This document shows, in pieces, positions 27,988 through 36,938 of a DNA stretch of 64,000 nt (positions within the stretch are counted from its first letter, which is position 1; each line of letters opens with the position of its first letter). The stretch covers positions 146,100-210,099 of the forward strand of contig CANDNA010000003.1 of NCBI GenBank assembly GCA_947385955.1, written 5' to 3'. The position numbers and the translations under genes were made by a program. The DNA is from an uncultured Clostridia bacterium. Lineage in GTDB: Bacteria; Bacillota; Clostridia; Lachnospirales; Lachnospiraceae. Under the pieces are notes generated by a model. It had not been told where the DNA came from, did no database searches, and saw only the letters and a program-made list of their open reading frames with translations.

Positions 27988-30018
27988 TCAGATGCTTCTA
28001 AAGTCAACCGCAGAAGAAAAAGCCAGGTCAGAAAGTACCTCCTGTCCTTCTTTTTCCTGCCATTCTTTTACTGCCTGGCTGGCATCCTCCAGAATCCTGG
28101 CATCCTGATAAATATCTGCCAGACGAAACGCCATGCTGCCGCTCTGCCTTATCCCAAACAGATCCCCTGGCCCCCGCAGTCTGAGATCTTCCCCTGCAAT
28201 AAAAAAACCGTCATTGGACTTCTGCAGGACAGAAAGCCGTTCCATTGTATGCTTCTGGTCTGAATTGCTGATAAAGATACAATAGGACTGTTCCCTGCCC
28301 CTGCCCACACGCCCTCTGAGCTGATGAAGCTGCGCAAGGCCGAACCGCTCCGCATTTTCCACCATCATGACGGTAGCATTGGGAACATTGATCCCCACCT
28401 CAATTACGGTAGTGGAAACCAGGATATCAATGTCACCCCGTCCAAAGGCATCCATAATACGGTTTTTATCGGCAGGCCTCATTCTGCCGTGGAGTGTGGC
28501 AATCTGTATCTGCCCCGGAAGCCTCCCCTTCAGTTTCTCCGCATAGGCAGTTACATTTTCCACACCCTCCATTTCACCTTCTTCCACCATAGGACAGACG
28601 ATATAGGCCTGTCTGCCCTGTTCCACCTCTTTTTGAATAAACCGGCAGGCCGTTTCCCGGTATCCTGCACCTACCACGCAGTTTTTTATGGGCAGTCTGC
28701 CTGCCGGAAGCTCATCCACCACAGAAATCTGCAAATCACCATATAAAATCAGAGCCAGGGTCCTGGGAATGGGTGTGGCGCTCATAACCAGCACATGGGT
28801 ATCCATCCCCTTTCCGGCCAGCGCTTCCCGCTGCCGCACACCGAACCGGTGCTGTTCATCCGTCACCACCAGTGCCAGATTCCGGCAGACCACCTTTTCC
28901 TGAATCAGGGCATGGGTCCCCAGGATCACATTGGCTTCTCCTGATTCCATCCGCTCATAACAGTCCTGCTTTTCCTTTGCCGTCATGGAGCCTGTCAGAA
29001 GCACCGGCACAAACGGCAGCCCAAACTCTTTTGTCAGCCGGACAATCTGTTCAAAATGCTGTCTGGCCAGCACTTCCGTGGGAGCCATCATAGCGCCCTG
29101 GAATCCATTGGCTGCCGTCATCAACAGGGCCAGTATGGCCAATATGGTTTTACCGCTGCCCACATCTCCCTGAATCAGACGATTCATCACGGTATCCTTC
29201 TGCAGATCCGTTTTGATTTCCTGCCAGACCCGCATCTGTGCAGCCGTCAGTGAATACGGCAGACGTTCCAGAAACCGTACCGTATCTGCGGTTTCCATCA
29301 TATTCCATCTGTTAGGAAGCGCCTGACTTCGTATCCTGCTGGCCTGCAGACGCAGCAGAAACAGAAAAAATTCATCAAATACAAGGCGCCTTCTGGCATC
29401 TTTTAAAGTCTCTCCGTCTTTCGGAAAATGGATACCCTCCAGTGCCTCTCTGTAATCTGGCAGATGATAGTGTACCCGGATATCTTCCGGCAGATACTCG
29501 TCACTCTCCTTACAGAAAGACAGCGCCTGCCGCATCGCCTTTATTACCATATTGTTGGTCAGGCCGCCCGTCAGAGGATACCGGGGCTGCAGGGCATCCA
29601 TTTTCTTCCGGTATCCCTGCGGTGTATCAATCACAGGCTGTTCCATCCGCAGGCTGCCCGTCCTGCCCTGCGCCGTTCCCCGAAATACATAATCCTCTCC
29701 GGGCCGGATCATATTTTTCAGATATGGCATATGAAAAAAGGTAAGAGAAAGCGTTCCCGTCCCATCCGACACCTTACAGACCGAGACAGAACGGGTTTTG
29801 CTCTTTTTTCCGGATATCTCTCCCTGAAGCCGTCCCCGCACTGCACAGAGATTTCCTGCCTGCAGATCCTGTATCGGTACAGGTTCCTGAAAACTATCAT
29901 ATCCAAGAGGGTAATGCAGAAGCAGTTCTTCCACAGTATCAATTCCCAGTCTGGAAAAAAGCGCTGCCGTTTTCTCTCCAATGCCTTTCAACATCTGTAT
30001 TTTCTCTGTGTGTTTCAT
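27988..30018 (-). CDS. recG: ATP-dependent DNA helicase RecG
   Basis: RecG remodels stalled forks and Holliday junctions. The 676-residue protein has an N-terminal wedge/OB domain, Walker A GDVGSGKTILAIL (about residue 285), DEQHRFGVRQR (about 390), SATPIPRTLAL and the C-terminal QLRGRVGRGREQSYC. The ATG at 30018 gives the usual N-terminus (LKGIGEKTAALFSRLGI) and lies inside the end of the upstream J-domain gene, with an 80-base overlap. Confidence 0.95.
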   Translation of the reverse strand: MKHTEKIQMLKGIGEKTAALFSRLGIDTVEELLLHYPLGYDSFQEPVPIQDLQAGNLCAVRGRLQGEISGKKSKTRSVSVCKVSDGTGTLSLTFFHMPYLKNMIRPGEDYVFRGTAQGRTGSLRMEQPVIDTPQGYRKKMDALQPRYPLTGGLTNNMVIKAMRQALSFCKESDEYLPEDIRVHYHLPDYREALEGIHFPKDGETLKDARRRLVFDEFFLFLLRLQASRIRSQALPNRWNMMETADTVRFLERLPYSLTAAQMRVWQEIKTDLQKDTVMNRLIQGDVGSGKTILAILALLMTAANGFQGAMMAPTEVLARQHFEQIVRLTKEFGLPFVPVLLTGSMTAKEKQDCYERMESGEANVILGTHALIQEKVVCRNLALVVTDEQHRFGVRQREALAGKGMDTHVLVMSATPIPRTLALILYGDLQISVVDELPAGRLPIKNCVVGAGYRETACRFIQKEVEQGRQAYIVCPMVEEGEMEGVENVTAYAEKLKGRLPGQIQIATLHGRMRPADKNRIMDAFGRGDIDILVSTTVIEVGINVPNATVMMVENAERFGLAQLHQLRGRVGRGREQSYCIFISNSDQKHTMERLSVLQKSNDGFFIAGEDLRLRGPGDLFGIRQSGSMAFRLADIYQDARILEDASQAVKEWQEKEGQEVLSDLAFSSAVDFRSI

Positions 30019-31111
30019 CCAAGCCCATCTCCCATTTCTGCCACTCTCTGATCACACGGTCGATATCTGACTGTGCTTTGTTCCGAATCCATTCCCGCTT
30101 TTCCGCGGATTCCTGTTGTATCTGTATCGCCTTCAGGTAGTTTTCCTGTCTGTCTTTCCCCTGGTCGCTGTTGACCATTATAGTCAATATGAAAAAAATC
30201 AGGATCAAAGCAGGCAGTCCTGCCACATCCCACAGGAAACATTTCCGTTTCCGGTAAAGGCGGGCCAGCTTTTCTTCATTGTCATTGGCAAATAACAGAT
30301 AGATCTGCATATACGCTTCCACATCCTGCTGCCGGTCCCATGAAATCTGTCTCTTTCGTCTGCCAAGTACCGACATCACCTGATTTTGGAACGCTTTGCC
30401 CTCTTTTCCCCGAAATTCTTTCGAGCCCAGAAGAGACGGCGTGAGCCGACGATGTTTTAATTTCAGGAAACAGGGGAACGAAGTCTCCCAAATGCCGTCC
30501 TGTGGCGCAAACTCCGGCCTGTGGAACTGTAACAGATATTGTTCAAAATAAAGCACGGTATCCCGCTTCAGTCCGTATACACTGCATACCGTCAGAACAA
30601 ATTCCCTTCTGAAAAACGGATCCTGAAACAGCAGCACAGAAGAAGACTGACACAGAAAGCTGTTCCACGCCAGACGGTTGTTGATCAGATAAGGATTGTA
30701 GACCAGCAGATAAAAGCTCCGGAAAAACTGCTCCTTATCTCCATAAGAGTCAATCCTGCTGAAATCAAAAACCGCCTCCTGAGACTGCTCCGCATCAAAA
30801 GCCGCTTCCGGCACCGTATCCTCTTTCCAGATGCTTTCTTCCTTTTCACGCATTGACTCATCCGGTCGATTCTCTGCCGTCTGTTCCGGCGGCTGTTTTG
30901 GTATCCCGGCGCTTTGAGATTTCTGCCCGGTTTCTGCTGCCCCGTTTTGCAGCTTTGCATATAACAGCGCTTTTTTATATGCTTTCTGCAGTTCCTTAAA
31001 CTCCTCCGGATGCTCTTCCGGATGATACCGTTTCGCCGCTCTGGCATAAGCCGCTTTGATCTCCCGGATATCTGATGTGGGACTGATATCCAGCCATTCC
31101 CAAAGATTCAT
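29939..31111 (-). CDS. J-domain-like membrane protein
   Basis: The first 45 residues form a small J-like helix pair (IKAAYARAAKRYHPEEHPEEFKEL) with HPE in place of the Hsp70-stimulating HPD. A long acidic linker and a helical region follow, then a membrane segment at about residues 290-313 (ALILIFFILTIMV) and a charged tail. The gene sits directly downstream of an Hsp70 gene, so the protein is probably its membrane-bound co-chaperone, comparable to DjlB/DjlC with HscC in E. coli. The 390-residue frame overlaps recG by 80 bases. The HPE motif makes full J activity uncertain. Confidence 0.8.
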   Translation of the reverse strand: MNLWEWLDISPTSDIREIKAAYARAAKRYHPEEHPEEFKELQKAYKKALLYAKLQNGAAETGQKSQSAGIPKQPPEQTAENRPDESMREKEESIWKEDTVPEAAFDAEQSQEAVFDFSRIDSYGDKEQFFRSFYLLVYNPYLINNRLAWNSFLCQSSSVLLFQDPFFRREFVLTVCSVYGLKRDTVLYFEQYLLQFHRPEFAPQDGIWETSFPCFLKLKHRRLTPSLLGSKEFRGKEGKAFQNQVMSVLGRRKRQISWDRQQDVEAYMQIYLLFANDNEEKLARLYRKRKCFLWDVAGLPALILIFFILTIMVNSDQGKDRQENYLKAIQIQQESAEKREWIRNKAQSDIDRVIREWQKWEMGLDETHRENTDVERHWRENGSAFFQTGN

Positions 31112-31162
31112 GCCGCTCCCCTTCTCTTTATCTGCTGTTTTCCATATTCTGCCCGGGAATCT

Positions 31163-32869
31163 TTACAGCGAATCATCCTCAAAAAAAGACTCATCAAACC
31201 CGTCAAACTCATATTTACTGCGTTCCACGGCTTCCAGGTACAGAGAAAACCGCACACAGGCTTCCCGGATCTCCCGTCCCTGTCCGTTTTCCAACTGTCT
31301 GGTAAACGCCATAAGCCCCCTGGCAATGTGTTCCCGTACCTGAGGGCTGCATTCCCGGTACAGCCGCTTTGCCTTTTCAATCAGAAACAGATTGTGCTCC
31401 TCTTCCATCGGGCTGAGCGTCATCAGACGCAGTTCTTCCAGACGCTTCTCCAGCGCTTTTTCACTGAGCCCCATCCGCTTATTGAGAATCACTTTATGCA
31501 ATATCTGACCTGCTCCGCTGATTCGTACATCCAGGATACCGTTGATATCATACAGAAATGTTACATCCGCCCCCACTGTTCCCTTAGGCGCTCTGGGCAG
31601 ATCCGTCACTTCCATCGTTCCCAGCAGCAGATTTTCTTCTGCAATCAGATTGTCGCCCTGATAGATGGGAAATGTCATAACCGTCTGATTGTCCCTGACC
31701 GTCACATAATGTTCTGTTTTACTGCAGGGCAGTGTGTCATTGCGCTGGATAATCGGAGAAAAGCTGCCGTCATAAATAGCTGTGCCCAGAGAAAACGGAC
31801 AGATATCCGCCAGGATCATATCTTTCACATCTCCTGTTCTGGCCTTGATCGCCGCGGCGATTCCCACACCTGCGGCAATGCTTTCGTCAGGATGCTCATC
31901 CACCACCACCGGAATATCCAGAAGACTTTTCAGATACTGTGACACCACCGGCATCCTGGAAGAACCGCCCACCAGAATCAGCTTATCAATCTGTTCCGGC
32001 TCTGTCATACTGTCATTGATCACTTTGCGGATCGGTTTGGACATCCGCTTAAACAGGTCGGCGCCAATATGGATCAGATGCTGGTTGGTCATACCCATAA
32101 GGTACTCGCCGCTTTCCAGACGGATTCTGCGCTCTGCCTGATTTTGCCTGGTCAGATCCCATTTCAGCGCTTCTGCCTCCCGGATCACGATTCCCTGATC
32201 TGCTTTCGACAACTGGCTTTCCAGAATCTCATTTTTCCGATAAAAATCTCTGGCAATCAGTTCATTAAAATCCTTCCCGCCCAGATAATTGTCCCCTGCC
32301 ACTGCCTGGATTTCCACCATATTGTCAAAGGCTTCCACCAGGGATACGTCCAGCGTGCCCCCGCCAAAATCAAATATGATAAAAGTCTCCGGCTCTTCCA
32401 CACCCATATGATGTTTCAGCGCCACCGCAGACGGTTCATTGATCAGACGCTCTACCGTAACCCCCGCCAGCTTTCCCGCATTTCTGGTGGCACAGCGTTT
32501 GTCATCATCAAAATACGCCGGTACACTGATCACGGCTTCCGTTACCTTCTCCCCCAGATACTGCTCTGCATCCTCTTTCAGTTTCCGCAGTACAAAACTG
32601 GACAATTCTTCTGCTGTATACTGCCCGCCTGCCCCATACTTATAATCCGCTCCCATATTCCTCTTAAATTCCGCAAACGTATTGTCAGGATCTGTAATCA
32701 GCCTCTCCCGTGCCACCTTACCCACAAAGATCTCGCCCTCCGCTCCCAGGCTGACCACCGACGGCGTCAGATATTCTCCAAAGGTATTGGGAATCAGCTC
32801 ACTGCGCCCATCTCTCCAGACGGATACCAGAGAATTGGTGGTTCCCAGATCAATTCCTATCACTGCCAT
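31163..32869 (-). CDS. HscC-like Hsp70 chaperone
   Basis: The N-terminal ATPase domain is complete: GIDLGTTNSLVSVW, the VPAYFDDDKRCATRNAGKLAG segment, FDFGGGTLDVS (about residue 190) and LVGGSSRMPVV (about 315). The substrate domain is short and its C-terminal lid is reduced; at 568 residues it is closer to HscC (about 556) than to DnaK (610-640). It has no grpE or dnaJ neighbours, but a J-domain membrane gene follows after 51 bases. It overlaps the preceding membrane protein gene by 20 bases, so the three are probably made together. Confidence 0.88.
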   Translation of the reverse strand: MAVIGIDLGTTNSLVSVWRDGRSELIPNTFGEYLTPSVVSLGAEGEIFVGKVARERLITDPDNTFAEFKRNMGADYKYGAGGQYTAEELSSFVLRKLKEDAEQYLGEKVTEAVISVPAYFDDDKRCATRNAGKLAGVTVERLINEPSAVALKHHMGVEEPETFIIFDFGGGTLDVSLVEAFDNMVEIQAVAGDNYLGGKDFNELIARDFYRKNEILESQLSKADQGIVIREAEALKWDLTRQNQAERRIRLESGEYLMGMTNQHLIHIGADLFKRMSKPIRKVINDSMTEPEQIDKLILVGGSSRMPVVSQYLKSLLDIPVVVDEHPDESIAAGVGIAAAIKARTGDVKDMILADICPFSLGTAIYDGSFSPIIQRNDTLPCSKTEHYVTVRDNQTVMTFPIYQGDNLIAEENLLLGTMEVTDLPRAPKGTVGADVTFLYDINGILDVRISGAGQILHKVILNKRMGLSEKALEKRLEELRLMTLSPMEEEHNLFLIEKAKRLYRECSPQVREHIARGLMAFTRQLENGQGREIREACVRFSLYLEAVERSKYEFDGFDESFFEDDSL

Positions 32870-34151
32870 TTCGTTCCCCCTCTTCCTCTTTTATATAATA
32901 CCCGAACGGATCAAACCGGAATCTTCGCTCCAAAGTATCATCCGGCCCATACAGTGCAATGCCCACAGCGATACTCTGCATCGGATAAAACTCTATCCGG
33001 GCGTATCCTTCCCGTTTCTCCGTCCCAAAAGGCTGATCCTTCCCGGCGCTCTCCATATCATACAGGTAAACACCAGACAAACGGTCCTGTTCATCATATT
33101 CATAGCGGTACAGTGTCATCTGATTGGTGTTATACTCCTGCACATATTCCATCGTCAGACGGTTTGTACCATTTTCCCGATAGCAAAAGGTCCGGAATGC
33201 ATACAGCTTCCCCTGAGAACATTCCATTTCCCACAAAAGCAGCTCTTTGTCATAAGCCGCCCGGTAAATGCGGGAAGCATCACCCGCTTTGTCCCAACTG
33301 CAGACCCCGGTCAGATACCGCTTATCTGTATCCGGATTATACACGTAATTTTCCGTCTGCTCTCTTTCCCCGTTTTTACAGATTGTATTTTCCAGCAGCC
33401 CGCTTTCTGACTCTGTCCATTCAAACGTCCATTCCTGATCCACATCCTGCCTGTTTTTTCCTTCTGTCCGGTGCAGAATTTTTCCTTCTGTGTCATAGGT
33501 CGTACAGATCACGCATTCCGGCCTGTCTGATTCTTTGTATTGACAGCAGTATAAAGGCTCTCCTGCCCCGTTGTACACAGTCTCTTCCTGAGATACAATA
33601 TACATCTGCGGCTCTCCTGCCTCCGTCCTTCCCAGTTCATATTGATACCATACTCCGGCAGAGCCCGTTTCCAGATACCTGGTAAAACCTTCTTCTTTCA
33701 GTATCCCTGCCTGATATCTCATTTCATGCACAATCCGGTCCTGTTCGTCATACTCATATACGGTCTCACCGGCAGCGGTCCCGCCTTTATCATACAGCGT
33801 ATGGGAACGTTCACAAAGGAGATTGTTCCGCTCATCACAGGTCCGGTCTGTCCATTCTGTCAGATACCCTTCCTGATCATACAGATATTCTCCCACCAGG
33901 ACCTCCGGCCGGGCCGGGTCATATACGTACTGCCGCACCTCCAGCAGGACACAGGAGGCATCCAGGACATAAGCACCGGCATCTTCTATGGAAATCCGCT
34001 TCCGGGCTTTTGGAATTTCCGCTGTTTCCGTCCCGGCTTCCTGTATTTTATCATAGAAAAACGGCCCGGATACGCACACGCACAAAGCCGCCAACAGCAG
34101 AATGATCCCCGCTCTGAATAAAAACCGGCGCTTCTTTTTTTCCGGTTTCAT
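32850..34151 (-). CDS. Membrane-anchored YD-repeat-like protein
   Basis: A basic N-terminus and one hydrophobic segment (about residues 10-32) are followed by an extracytoplasmic region of about 400 residues with repeated Y-x-Y-D-x-x-G/D units, such as YEYDEQDRIVHEM, TTYDTEGKILHRT and YEYDEQDRLSGVYLYD. These resemble YD (RHS-type) beta repeats but are more irregular, and no toxin domain follows. The start has a GAGGAG site. The end overlaps the Hsp70 start by 20 bases. I see no named family. Confidence 0.7.
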   Translation of the reverse strand: MKPEKKKRRFLFRAGIILLLAALCVCVSGPFFYDKIQEAGTETAEIPKARKRISIEDAGAYVLDASCVLLEVRQYVYDPARPEVLVGEYLYDQEGYLTEWTDRTCDERNNLLCERSHTLYDKGGTAAGETVYEYDEQDRIVHEMRYQAGILKEEGFTRYLETGSAGVWYQYELGRTEAGEPQMYIVSQEETVYNGAGEPLYCCQYKESDRPECVICTTYDTEGKILHRTEGKNRQDVDQEWTFEWTESESGLLENTICKNGEREQTENYVYNPDTDKRYLTGVCSWDKAGDASRIYRAAYDKELLLWEMECSQGKLYAFRTFCYRENGTNRLTMEYVQEYNTNQMTLYRYEYDEQDRLSGVYLYDMESAGKDQPFGTEKREGYARIEFYPMQSIAVGIALYGPDDTLERRFRFDPFGYYIKEEEGERNGSDRN

Positions 34152-34305
34152 CGATCCCTACTCCTCTCTGACAGTATTTTCTTTTTATTTTACTATTTCT
34201 TCCAACAATTCACAAGAAGAAAGAGCTATTACTGTTTCTCAAACACTGTGTTTTATGATAAAATAATAAAAGCATACAGAATAACCAGAAAGGAATGAAA
34301 TACAT

Positions 34306-36225
34306 ATGAAATTGGAAAAATGTCCTATTTGCTCCACCCGTATGCGGGAACAGGACGGAAGGATGATCTGCCAGAACTGCGGTTATTACCAGATCATAGA
34401 CAAAGATGCATCCGCTCCCATTCCCACACAGCCCCTTCCCCAATGGCAGCCGGAACGCCAGGCCGGGCCGCCCGGTACACCTTACAGCCAGGGCCGGCAA
34501 AATACCTGGTATCCCGGACAGGAAGTTACAGTTTCTGCTTCTTCCAAAAACAATAAGATCTCTGCAGCCTCCATTGTAGGCTGGGTCACATTTGCCGTTA
34601 TGTTCCTGGTCATGGCCGGTATCGCTCTGTTCCAGTTCTTTGGCAAAGAAGAAACCGTTTCTGCCCCCACAACGCCTCAGTGGGAGGAGGAACTTGACCA
34701 GGAATACATAACGGCAGATGCTTCGCTTCCCGCTTCCGACTCTTTCCAGACTCTGGTTTCCCAGATTTTTGACAAAGATTTTTCGGATATTACCCCGGCA
34801 GATCTGGAACGGATTACGGAACTGGAGTTTTACTACGACGAGGACAGCCGCAAATGCATTGCCTGTTATCTGGAAGACGGAACTTCCTTTGATTACTTCC
34901 TCAATGAATCGCTGGACATGGATTGGGCGGATCTCTCCTGCTTCAAAGGTGTCACCTGGCTGTCCCTGGAATATGGATATCTGAATCCGGGGGATCTGAT
35001 GGGGATGGAAAGCCTTACTTCCATCGCCTCTGACATGACGCTTGCGGAACTGTACGAAGCCGTACCACATCCTGAAAATATCGACTACATCCAGATTGAA
35101 TCCACTATTTTTATGGATTCCTGCGACGGGATTGAAAAATTTCCGAATCTGACCTATTTTGCCACAGACTGTATGGATCTACAGGACATCAGCGCCCTCA
35201 CCGCCCTGCCGGATCTGGAAGGCCTGGCACTGACCGACTGCGACCGGCTTACGGATTTCAGCCCGCTCTATGAGATGACCGGACTGGAGATTCTTTCCAT
35301 CCAGTCCTCTTCCTTAAAAGACATCGGTTTTGTCAAAAATATGCCTTACTTGGATCATCTTTCGATTGCAGATGCAGATGAACTGATGTCGATTGAAGCA
35401 CTGGAAGCCTGCAGCGGCACATTAACTGAACTGTATCTGAAAGATACCTGGAAGCTCAGTGATTTCAGCGTGATCGAAAAACTGACAAACCTGACCGATC
35501 TGCAGTTGACACTTTCCTATGACCATCAGCTTCCTTCCTTTGCCAATCTGCAGAATCTGACCTATCTGTCCCTGTATGGCGCGGATGATTTAAGTCCGGT
35601 TGCCCAGGCAAAGGAACTGCTCTATCTTTCACTGGAAAACTGTGACTGCCAGGATCTTTCCTTTCTAAAAGAACTGCAGAATCTGATGTATCTGGATCTG
35701 CAGGATATGTCAGGCTATCATGTTTCTCTGGATCCTGTTCTGGAACTGCCAAACCTGCTGGGACTGGATATCAGCAGGAGTGTGGTATATGCAGATGCAG
35801 CAAAACTTCTTTCTGTTCCGACTCTGGAAGAGTTCTATATGGAAGAATGCAGCATCGGTTTTGATATGGATCATGTACCTGTCAATGAAGCACTGACGGT
35901 GCTGGATATGAACGAAGTTACGCTGTATCAGTTATCTGACGGCTATGGCTGGCTGCAGGATGAAGAAACGCTGTCACTGTCTGAACATACAGATCTGTTT
36001 GCAAACTTTCCGAATCTGGAGCAGCTTTATCTGAGCGGCAATGAACTGACGGATCTTACCTTTATTACGGATTGCGGCCTGACCAGTCTGCGCACACTGG
36101 ATATTACCGACAATTATATTGTCGATCTCTCTCCCCTTGCAGATCTGACACAGCTTGAAATTGTTGTATGTGAGGATAACCCGATTGCCGATACGGCAGG
36201 ATTGGATGATATTCTGGTCAGATAA
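34306..36225 (+). CDS. Zinc-ribbon, single-pass membrane protein with leucine-rich repeats
   Basis: The 639-residue protein begins with a zinc ribbon (CPIC and CQNC pairs within the first 26 residues), a Pro/Gln-rich linker, a membrane helix at about residues 88-110, and a long extracytoplasmic part. From about residue 275 there are SDS22/internalin-like leucine-rich repeats (L-x-x-L-x-L, with DLSPLADLTQLE at the end). Two-end design, with cytoplasmic zinc ribbon and external LRR, suggests a surface sensor or adhesion protein. The start has AAAGGA. The gene is divergent from the YD-repeat gene. Confidence 0.78.
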   Translation: MKLEKCPICSTRMREQDGRMICQNCGYYQIIDKDASAPIPTQPLPQWQPERQAGPPGTPYSQGRQNTWYPGQEVTVSASSKNNKISAASIVGWVTFAVMFLVMAGIALFQFFGKEETVSAPTTPQWEEELDQEYITADASLPASDSFQTLVSQIFDKDFSDITPADLERITELEFYYDEDSRKCIACYLEDGTSFDYFLNESLDMDWADLSCFKGVTWLSLEYGYLNPGDLMGMESLTSIASDMTLAELYEAVPHPENIDYIQIESTIFMDSCDGIEKFPNLTYFATDCMDLQDISALTALPDLEGLALTDCDRLTDFSPLYEMTGLEILSIQSSSLKDIGFVKNMPYLDHLSIADADELMSIEALEACSGTLTELYLKDTWKLSDFSVIEKLTNLTDLQLTLSYDHQLPSFANLQNLTYLSLYGADDLSPVAQAKELLYLSLENCDCQDLSFLKELQNLMYLDLQDMSGYHVSLDPVLELPNLLGLDISRSVVYADAAKLLSVPTLEEFYMEECSIGFDMDHVPVNEALTVLDMNEVTLYQLSDGYGWLQDEETLSLSEHTDLFANFPNLEQLYLSGNELTDLTFITDCGLTSLRTLDITDNYIVDLSPLADLTQLEIVVCEDNPIADTAGLDDILVR

Positions 36226-36249
36226 CCAGACTGATTTGTAAAAGCAAAA

Positions 36250-36290
36250 ACGGCGGTTGACATAAAATCTGGGTCAGCCGTCGTTTTTTC
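36250..36290. terminator. Bidirectional terminator
   Basis: A 12-base stem (36250-36261 with 36273-36284, with G-U pairs) is followed by a run of T on the plus strand and preceded by A-rich sequence. It lies between the convergent LRR and Spo0A-C genes. Confidence 0.75.
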
Positions 36291-36294
36291 TCTG

Positions 36295-36777
36295 TTATGC
36301 AATTTCAAACAGCATCTCTTTCAAAGTCTGGCGCACGATGTCCTTAATCATTTCTGCCGTCACTTCATTAAAGGTCTGAAGCTGTTCAGGCTCCGCCTCT
36401 TCCAGATGCGTTTCCTTTTTCTCTTTGATTTCCTCCTGTGCCCGCAATCTGCCTGCATACTCATTCTTGATATTTTTGTAAAGAAAAGTAATGGAATTGG
36501 AATTTTCACAATTGGTAAAACCGATGTAATGCTCCACCATTTCATAATCGGCTACCCGGTTTCTCGTCGTCATAAAAGCATTCCGAATCGCACGCTCCAC
36601 ACGGGAAGCCGTATCATGGTTCATCGTACCGATCTTATAGTACAGAGCCGTCCATTTCGGGTTCTGCCATTCAGGAGTATCCAACAGCAGAACCGCATCC
36701 GTAATATACCGGAATCCTTTTAATTTCACAGGCATTCCCATCAACATCAACACATGCTCCACAAACTCCCTTTTCAT
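36295..36777 (-). CDS. Stand-alone Spo0A C-terminal (DNA-binding) domain protein
   Basis: The 160-residue protein matches the effector domain of Spo0A without the receiver domain: GMPVKLKGFRYITDAVLLL, then a helix with ASRVERAIRNAF (the recognition-helix core in Spo0A is TTASRVERAIRHA) and a NSNSITFLYKNIK segment like the NSEFIAMVADKL end. A charged coiled tail of about 50 residues follows, which Spo0A lacks. It probably binds 0A-box-like DNA without phosphorylation control. It is divergent from the XRE/S24-like gene. Confidence 0.8.
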   Translation of the reverse strand: MKREFVEHVLMLMGMPVKLKGFRYITDAVLLLDTPEWQNPKWTALYYKIGTMNHDTASRVERAIRNAFMTTRNRVADYEMVEHYIGFTNCENSNSITFLYKNIKNEYAGRLRAQEEIKEKKETHLEEAEPEQLQTFNEVTAEMIKDIVRQTLKEMLFEIA

Positions 36778-36821
36778 AACGATCCCACCCTTTCATTCTT
36801 TCTTTTTTAATATGCGTATGT

Positions 36822-36837
36822 TATAATTCGAATTATA
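36822..36837. promoter_or_regulatory. Perfect 16-bp palindrome between divergent regulators
   Basis: TATAATTCGAATTATA is a perfect palindrome and contains TATAAT on both strands, so it can serve as a -10 element in both directions and as an operator. It lies 45 bases upstream of the Spo0A-C start and about 100 bases upstream of the XRE start. Confidence 0.5.
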
Positions 36838-36938
36838 TACTGAGAAGGGCGTCACTGTCGTAGACCAAAAACAGCTTTTCTCAGAAGCAGAAGATAAAAA
36901 ATGGACAGAAAAGTGGCCATTCGATTTGAGGTAGTACC

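Noticed and set aside
32069..33685. Plus-strand open frame of 538 codons opposite the Hsp70 and YD-repeat genes
   Set aside because: It spans two genes on the other strand, has no motif and no start site, and is explained by codon bias.
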